From Novosphingobium sp. UBA6272 (GTDB lineage: Bacteria > Pseudomonadota > Alphaproteobacteria > Sphingomonadales > Sphingomonadaceae), in assembly GCF_002440635.1 (NCBI RefSeq), contig NZ_DJUW01000035.1, positions 1-64,000 on the forward strand: a stretch of DNA of 64,000 bases. Direction: 5' to 3'. Within the stretch, counting starts at the first letter, position 1. Each line of letters opens with the position of its first letter. Below the pieces are notes generated by a model. That model had not been told where the DNA came from. It made no database searches and saw only the letters and a program-made list of their open reading frames with translations. The translations under genes were made by a program, and so were the position numbers. This document shows, in pieces, positions 60,081-64,000 of the stretch.

Positions 60081-60977
60081 TCAGAGCGCCCCGTCAGCCA
60101 GCGCGACACCGGCGTTGCGGTGCGCCGCGACCAGCGCATTGCGCAGCAATACGGCGATGGTCATTGGCCCGACTCCGCCCGGAACCGGCGTGACCGCAGC
60201 GGCGACTTCCATCGCCCCGGCATAGTCGACATCGCCGACCAGCCGCCCCTTGGCGGCACCCTCGGCGGGCGGAAGGCGGTTGATCCCGACGTCGATCACC
60301 GTCGCGCCCGGCTTGATCCAGTCGCCCTTGACCATCTCCGGCCGGCCGACCGCGGCGACCACGATATCGGCGCGGCGCACCACATCGGCCAGATCCTTGG
60401 TCCGGCTGTGTGCGATCGTCACCGTGCAGCTTTCGGCCAGCAGCAGCTGCGCCATCGGCTTGCCGACCAGGATCGAGCGACCGATCACAACGGCTTCCAG
60501 CCCCGAAAGGCTGCCGAGGCGATCCTTCAGCAGCATCAGGCTGCCCAGCGGGGTACACGGGACCAGACCCGGCAGACCCAGCGCGAGTCGCCCCGAACTG
60601 AGCGGGGTGAGGCCATCGACATCCTTTTCAGGGCTGATCCGCTCTACCACGGCCTGCTCGTCGAGATGCCCCGGCAGTTGCAGCTGGACCAGGATGCCGT
60701 CGACCGTGGGATCGGCGTTGAGCTGGTCGATCAGTGCCATCAGCACCTCCTGCGAGGTGTCAGCCGGCAGCTTGTGCTCGAAGCTGGCCATGCCGCATTC
60801 GACCGTCTGCTTGGCCTTGGAAGCGACATAGACCTGGCTGGCCGGATCCTCGCCGACCAGCACCACGGCCAGGCCAGCCTTGCGCCCGGCGCTCTGTTCG
60901 AACGTAGCGGCAAAATCGGCAATGCGGGCGCGCAGGCCCGCGGCAAAGGCTTTTCCGTCGATAATCGCGGCAGTCAT
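60081..60977 (-). CDS. folD: Bifunctional methylenetetrahydrofolate dehydrogenase/cyclohydrolase
   Basis: A 298-residue cytoplasmic enzyme interconverting 5,10-methylene-, methenyl- and 10-formyl-tetrahydrofolate. Motifs: SQVYVASKAKQTVECGM with the catalytic Lys, DGILVQLQLP, PEKDVDGLTP, VIGRSILVGKPMAQLL (NADP site) and TPVPGGVGPMTIAVLL at the C terminus. The upstream YggT gene ends one base before its start. Confidence 0.96.
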   Translation of the reverse strand: MTAAIIDGKAFAAGLRARIADFAATFEQSAGRKAGLAVVLVGEDPASQVYVASKAKQTVECGMASFEHKLPADTSQEVLMALIDQLNADPTVDGILVQLQLPGHLDEQAVVERISPEKDVDGLTPLSSGRLALGLPGLVPCTPLGSLMLLKDRLGSLSGLEAVVIGRSILVGKPMAQLLLAESCTVTIAHSRTKDLADVVRRADIVVAAVGRPEMVKGDWIKPGATVIDVGINRLPPAEGAAKGRLVGDVDYAGAMEVAAAVTPVPGGVGPMTIAVLLRNALVAAHRNAGVALADGAL

Positions 60978-61268
60978 TTACATCCCCTGGCTAGCGGCTT
61001 GGATCAGGAGCCGCTCTAGTATTGTCAGGCCGAAGATCAGGACCATCGGCGAAAGATCGATCGGGCGGGTATCGGGCATGATCCGCTGGATCGGCCGCAG
61101 GACCGGATCGAGCAGCATATTGCATGTGCGATAGATCGCCCCGGCGATCTCGTTGTGCGGATTGACTACGTTGAAGGCGAACAGCAGGCTGACCACGAAC
61201 TGGACGATCACCAGGGCGATGACGAGCTGCACGAGGAGCGAAATCACGCTGATCAGGACCAATAGCAC
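60978..61268 (-). CDS. yggT: YggT-family membrane protein
   Basis: A 96-residue protein with two hydrophobic segments and the YggT signature (LLFAFNVVNPHNEIAGAIYRTCNMLLDPVLRPIQRIMPD). The GTG start at 61268 has AGAGGA a few bases upstream; longer frames upstream have no similarity. Its role is membrane organisation or osmotic response in other species, not well known. Confidence 0.85.
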   Translation of the reverse strand: MLLVLISVISLLVQLVIALVIVQFVVSLLFAFNVVNPHNEIAGAIYRTCNMLLDPVLRPIQRIMPDTRPIDLSPMVLIFGLTILERLLIQAASQGM

Positions 61269-61623
61269 AGATATATCCTCTTCCGGTTGGTGCGGCGCTG
61301 ATAGCCAAGGCCATGCAGCGGAGCAACCGGAGCTTCTCCCATCAATCTTTTTGTATGAATTGCTTACATTCTTGGCAGGCGAAAGATGATTAAGCCGCGC
61401 CTGCTTGTCGCCCACCTCGGTCCCATTCTCCCACTATACCCCGTCACCCTGAACTTGTTTCAGGGTCCATTGGGCCGGTTATCCAAAGCGCCGTGTCGCG
61501 CGCCAACCGCGCGGACAGCTTGCGATTCCAGGCAATAGTCTGAGCTGAGCAATGGACCCTGAAACAAGTTCAGGGTGACGATCATAGAATGTCGATCACG
61601 AAGTTGGCCCGTCTTGGCAGACT
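61269..61623. other. Intergenic region with inverted repeat pair
   Basis: 355 bases, no gene. The pair of palindromic repeats at 61442-61580 is its main content. Confidence 0.6.
61442..61580. repeat. Inverted pair of a 31-base palindromic repeat
   Basis: Two copies of a 31-base element (61442-61472 and 61550-61580) are perfect inverted repeats separated by 77 bases. Each contains CCCTGAACTTGTTTCAGGG, itself a 7-base palindrome with a 5-base loop. I recall this palindrome from sphingomonad genomes. The arrangement is like REPIN doublets moved by a RAYT transposase; no such gene is here. Confidence 0.85.
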
Positions 61624-62175
61624 TTAGCGCGACAGATCCAGCCGCTCGATATGCCAGCGCAGCTGCGCCGGGCTTGCTCCCGGGACGTCGTTGACACGGC
61701 GAACGACGATATCACCCGATAACGCTCCGTTCGGGCCTGAGACGGTCACCGGCACTTCGTAGTACAGCGAGCCGGCCGCGCCTTCGACCTGTCCGTCGCC
61801 GAGCGAAACGGAGAGCTTGCCCAGTGGTCCGAAGCGTTCGGCATGCTGGGCGGAGGACATCGTCCCGCGCTCACCCCAATGCGCGGCGGCGCGGTCGAAA
61901 TCGCCCCGTTCGACAGCCCGGGCCCATTCGATCAGCACGTTGCGCGCGCCCTTCTCTCCCTTCGCGGCCTCGGGTGTCGGCACCGGAGTCGTCATCGGAG
62001 GGAAGCTGCCAGGATCGGGCAGCGCGGTCGCGGGTGGGAGCGGTTCGCTGGCCTGGGACGGCAAGGTCGAGTCAGTCGCGTCCAGCGGAGGATTGCCGCC
62101 CTGCTGACCCGGTCGATCACAGCCGGACACTCCGGCCAGGAGGATTGCGGTGAGAAGGAAATTGCCAATGCGCAT
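61624..62175 (-). CDS. Hypothetical lipoprotein
   Basis: A 183-residue protein with a lipobox (LLAGVSGC, Cys19) and a Pro/Ser-rich linker, followed by a helical segment (NVLIEWARAVERGDFDRAAAHWGERG) and beta strands ending RWHIERLDLSR. The start at 62175 leads straight into the signal. I do not recognise a family. The gene precedes yggT on the same strand but the repeat region separates them. Confidence 0.7.
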   Translation of the reverse strand: MRIGNFLLTAILLAGVSGCDRPGQQGGNPPLDATDSTLPSQASEPLPPATALPDPGSFPPMTTPVPTPEAAKGEKGARNVLIEWARAVERGDFDRAAAHWGERGTMSSAQHAERFGPLGKLSVSLGDGQVEGAAGSLYYEVPVTVSGPNGALSGDIVVRRVNDVPGASPAQLRWHIERLDLSR

Positions 62176-62215
62176 CGTTACAAGAACCACCGCGCCTGCA
62201 GCGGGTTCCCTGGCC

Positions 62216-63112
62216 TCAGGCCCGGATCAGCGTACCGGCCCCGCGCGAGGTGAAGATTTCGAGCAGCATGGCGTGCGGCACCCGCCCGTCGAGCACGACC
62301 GCCGCCTCGCACCCGGCCTCGACCGCGTGGATGCAGGTCTCCAGCTTGGGAATCATCCCGCCGCTGATCGTGCCGTCCTGTTGGAGCTTTTCGATGTCGG
62401 CGGGGCGAAGGTCGGTCAGCAGCTGCTTGTCCTTGTTCAGCACCCCGGCAACGTCGGTCAGCAGGAACAGCCGCGCCGCACCCAGCGCTGCGGCGATCGC
62501 CCCGGCCATGGTATCGGCGTTGATATTGTAGGTCTCGCCATCCTCGCCCACCGCGATCGGGGCGATCACCGGGATCATCCCGGCATCGGAGATGGTCTTG
62601 ATCACCGAGGTATCGACGGTCTTGGGTTCACCGACGAAGCCGAGATCAACAACCTGTTCGATATTGCTGCCCGGATCCTTGGTGGTGCGCTGAACCTTGC
62701 TGGCCGTAACCAGCCCGCCGTCCTTGCCCGAAATCCCGATCGCCTTGCCGCCCGCACCGGCGATCCAGCGGACGATCTCCTTGTTGATCGCGCCCGACAG
62801 GACCATCTCGGCGACTTCGGCGGTGGCCTTGTCGGTTACCCGCAGGCCATCGACAAACTTGCTTTCGACCCCGAGCTTCTTGAGCATCGCGCCGATCTGC
62901 GGCCCGCCGCCATGGACCACCACCGGATTGATCCCGACCGCTTTGAGCAGCACGACATCCTCGGCAAAGTCATGCGCCAGATCGGGATCGCCCATCGCGT
63001 GGCCGCCATATTTTACCACGAAAGTCTGTCCCGCATAGCGCTGGAGATAGGGCAGCGCCTCGACCAGCGTTTCGGCCTTGGCGAGCATCGCGGGATCGTG
63101 GTTGTGCGGCAT
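62216..63112 (-). CDS. argB: Acetylglutamate kinase
   Basis: A 298-residue arginine-biosynthesis enzyme phosphorylating N-acetylglutamate. Motifs: FVVKYGGHAM, NPVVVHGGGPQIG, FVDGLRVTD, NINADTMAGAIAAALGA and LFLLTDVAGVL. It is cytoplasmic. The Arg pathway gene context is not visible here. Confidence 0.96.
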   Translation of the reverse strand: MPHNHDPAMLAKAETLVEALPYLQRYAGQTFVVKYGGHAMGDPDLAHDFAEDVVLLKAVGINPVVVHGGGPQIGAMLKKLGVESKFVDGLRVTDKATAEVAEMVLSGAINKEIVRWIAGAGGKAIGISGKDGGLVTASKVQRTTKDPGSNIEQVVDLGFVGEPKTVDTSVIKTISDAGMIPVIAPIAVGEDGETYNINADTMAGAIAAALGAARLFLLTDVAGVLNKDKQLLTDLRPADIEKLQQDGTISGGMIPKLETCIHAVEAGCEAAVVLDGRVPHAMLLEIFTSRGAGTLIRA

Positions 63113-63353
63113 AGTGAGCGCGCTTTAGCCCGGTTTGGCGGGATTTGAAGCGCTTTCGTGCATCGGGGCAAATCCGCGCTGTCCTACATGCCGCGCGCGG
63201 CTTACCCTCGCCGGAATGAGCCGACCTTCCCCGAAAGATCTCAGGTCCGATCAGGCCGGAATCGGAAGTTTACACCCGATTTCGAATTTACCGCGCCATG
63301 TCAGTAGCTTGGAACGATTATCCGGCCGTTTGAACCGGTGTTCGCTGTCAGGT

Positions 63354-64000
63354 TCAGGGCTGCGGCCGGTCAAGCCAGCGCCCGAGCTTGACGAAGACCA
63401 CGATCAGCGGCGGAACCATGATGGTGGAAAGCACCAGCTTGGAAATGATCTGGCCTTCCATGATCTGCCCCAGCGGCATGTCCTGCCCGTAAAAGCTGAT
63501 CGTGATGAACAGGATCGTGTCGACGATCTGGCTGAGCAGGCTGGCCACCCAGGCCCGCAGCACCAGCGCCTTGCCCTGCCCCCCGGCGATCCGGCTGAAC
63601 AGGTAGACGTTGAGCGTCTGCGAAGTGCCATAGGAAATAAGCCCGGCGAACTGCATCCGCACGCCCTGGCCGAGCAGTTTGGCGAAAGCATCCTGATCGC
63701 TCCAGAACGAGGCCGGTGGGACCACCCGGATCACCAAGGTCAGCATCACCATCGAGACGATCAGCGGCACGAAGCCGAACCGGACCAGCTGATTGGCGCG
63801 GTCCTGCCCGTAGAGTTCGGCCACCGCGCTGGAAATAATCACCAGGAACAGGAAAGCGAAGATCCCGCTTTCCACCGCGAGATCACCCAGCACCGGCCAG
63901 TGCCCAAGCGAGGCGAGCTTCACCCCCATCACCCCGGCGAGGACGCACAGCCCGCCGTACAGCAGCGAATAGACGAAGAGCGAACGCGGGAAGGCGGCGG
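63354..64000 (-). CDS. Queuosine-precursor transporter (YhhQ/VUT family), partial
   Basis: At least 215 residues of a membrane protein; the frame stays open to the window edge, so its N terminus is outside. The part seen has five or so helices with SSAVAELYGQDRANQLVRFGF, FAGLISYGTSQTLNVYLFSRI and QIVDTILFITISFYG, the signature of the COG1738 transporters of queuosine precursors. The GTG at 63932 is not taken as the start because the coding frame continues upstream. Confidence 0.85.
   Translation of the reverse strand, partial: AAFPRSLFVYSLLYGGLCVLAGVMGVKLASLGHWPVLGDLAVESGIFAFLFLVIISSAVAELYGQDRANQLVRFGFVPLIVSMVMLTLVIRVVPPASFWSDQDAFAKLLGQGVRMQFAGLISYGTSQTLNVYLFSRIAGGQGKALVLRAWVASLLSQIVDTILFITISFYGQDMPLGQIMEGQIISKLVLSTIMVPPLIVVFVKLGRWLDRPQP

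Noticed and set aside
1..64000. CRISPR arrays, insertion sequences, phage genes or toxin-antitoxin pairs
   Set aside because: None seen: no regularly spaced repeats, transposase or integrase motifs.

Overview
The window looks like chromosome of a high-GC alphaproteobacterium, most likely Sphingomonadales. This rests on gene content: a heme-PAS FixL with FixJ, dmeRF, a cnrYXH-type sigma locus, HME-RND czc sets, and an inverted pair of a CCCTGAA...TTCAGGG palindrome that I recall from sphingomonad genomes. No rRNA or 16S marker is present, so the genus is open.

Layout. (1) 1-21.3 kb: genes apparently built around an oxygen sensor. FixL (heme PAS) and FixJ lie at 19.1-21.3 kb. Seven copies of the palindrome TACGTA, the core of known FixJ sites, sit in intergenic DNA, six of them 60-100 bases before a start codon. 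They precede two families of unrecognised small secreted proteins, a beta-CASP RNase-like protein (divergent from 6-phosphogluconate dehydrogenase and a LOG protein) and a stand-alone receiver. Between them are a GT4 glycosyltransferase/GH130 pair, a monoheme cytochrome c and an apparent trans-membrane electron-transfer cluster: flavoprotein/2Fe-2S reductase with a periplasmic domain, di-heme b-type membrane protein, heptaheme cytochrome c and DUF1622 protein. A Csp-type copper-storage protein, a Met-rich protein and an MFS carrier follow. (2) 21.7-34.6 kb: copper resistance. copA-copB-PepSY-DUF411 and a CnrY/CnrX/CnrH-like sensor and ECF sigma locus run on the minus strand; copC-copD-AraC-fatty acid hydroxylase-methyltransferase, then a copper P1B-ATPase, run on the plus strand. 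Five promoters share RAGGG-N14-TGCGTAT, a candidate recognition sequence for the local ECF sigma factor; one lies upstream of fixL. (3) 34.6-36.1 kb: a probable helix-hairpin-helix plus PD-(D/E)XK nuclease. (4) 36.1-55.2 kb: divalent metal efflux. A MerR regulator with a perfect CadR/PbrR-type operator, CDF carrier, czcCBA, zinc-ribbon protein, Zn/Cd/Pb ATPase, czcD, a second czcCBA and dmeR-dmeF. (5) 55.2-64 kb: a DoxX protein and tRNA-Gly(GCC), then ordinary chromosomal genes (CnoX-like thioredoxin, LON-domain protein, MarC, folD, yggT, argB, queuosine-precursor transporter). The 3' end of the tRNA faces the resistance genes, so it may mark the edge of an island, but no integrase or repeat was seen.

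Together the island handles Cu (oxidation, sequestration, storage, export) and Zn/Cd/Co/Ni (RND, P-type and CDF efflux). It may couple copper handling to oxygen supply, because the oxygen-sensing and ECF circuits are interleaved. Positions and motifs were read by eye; functions are inferred from family resemblance without database searches.
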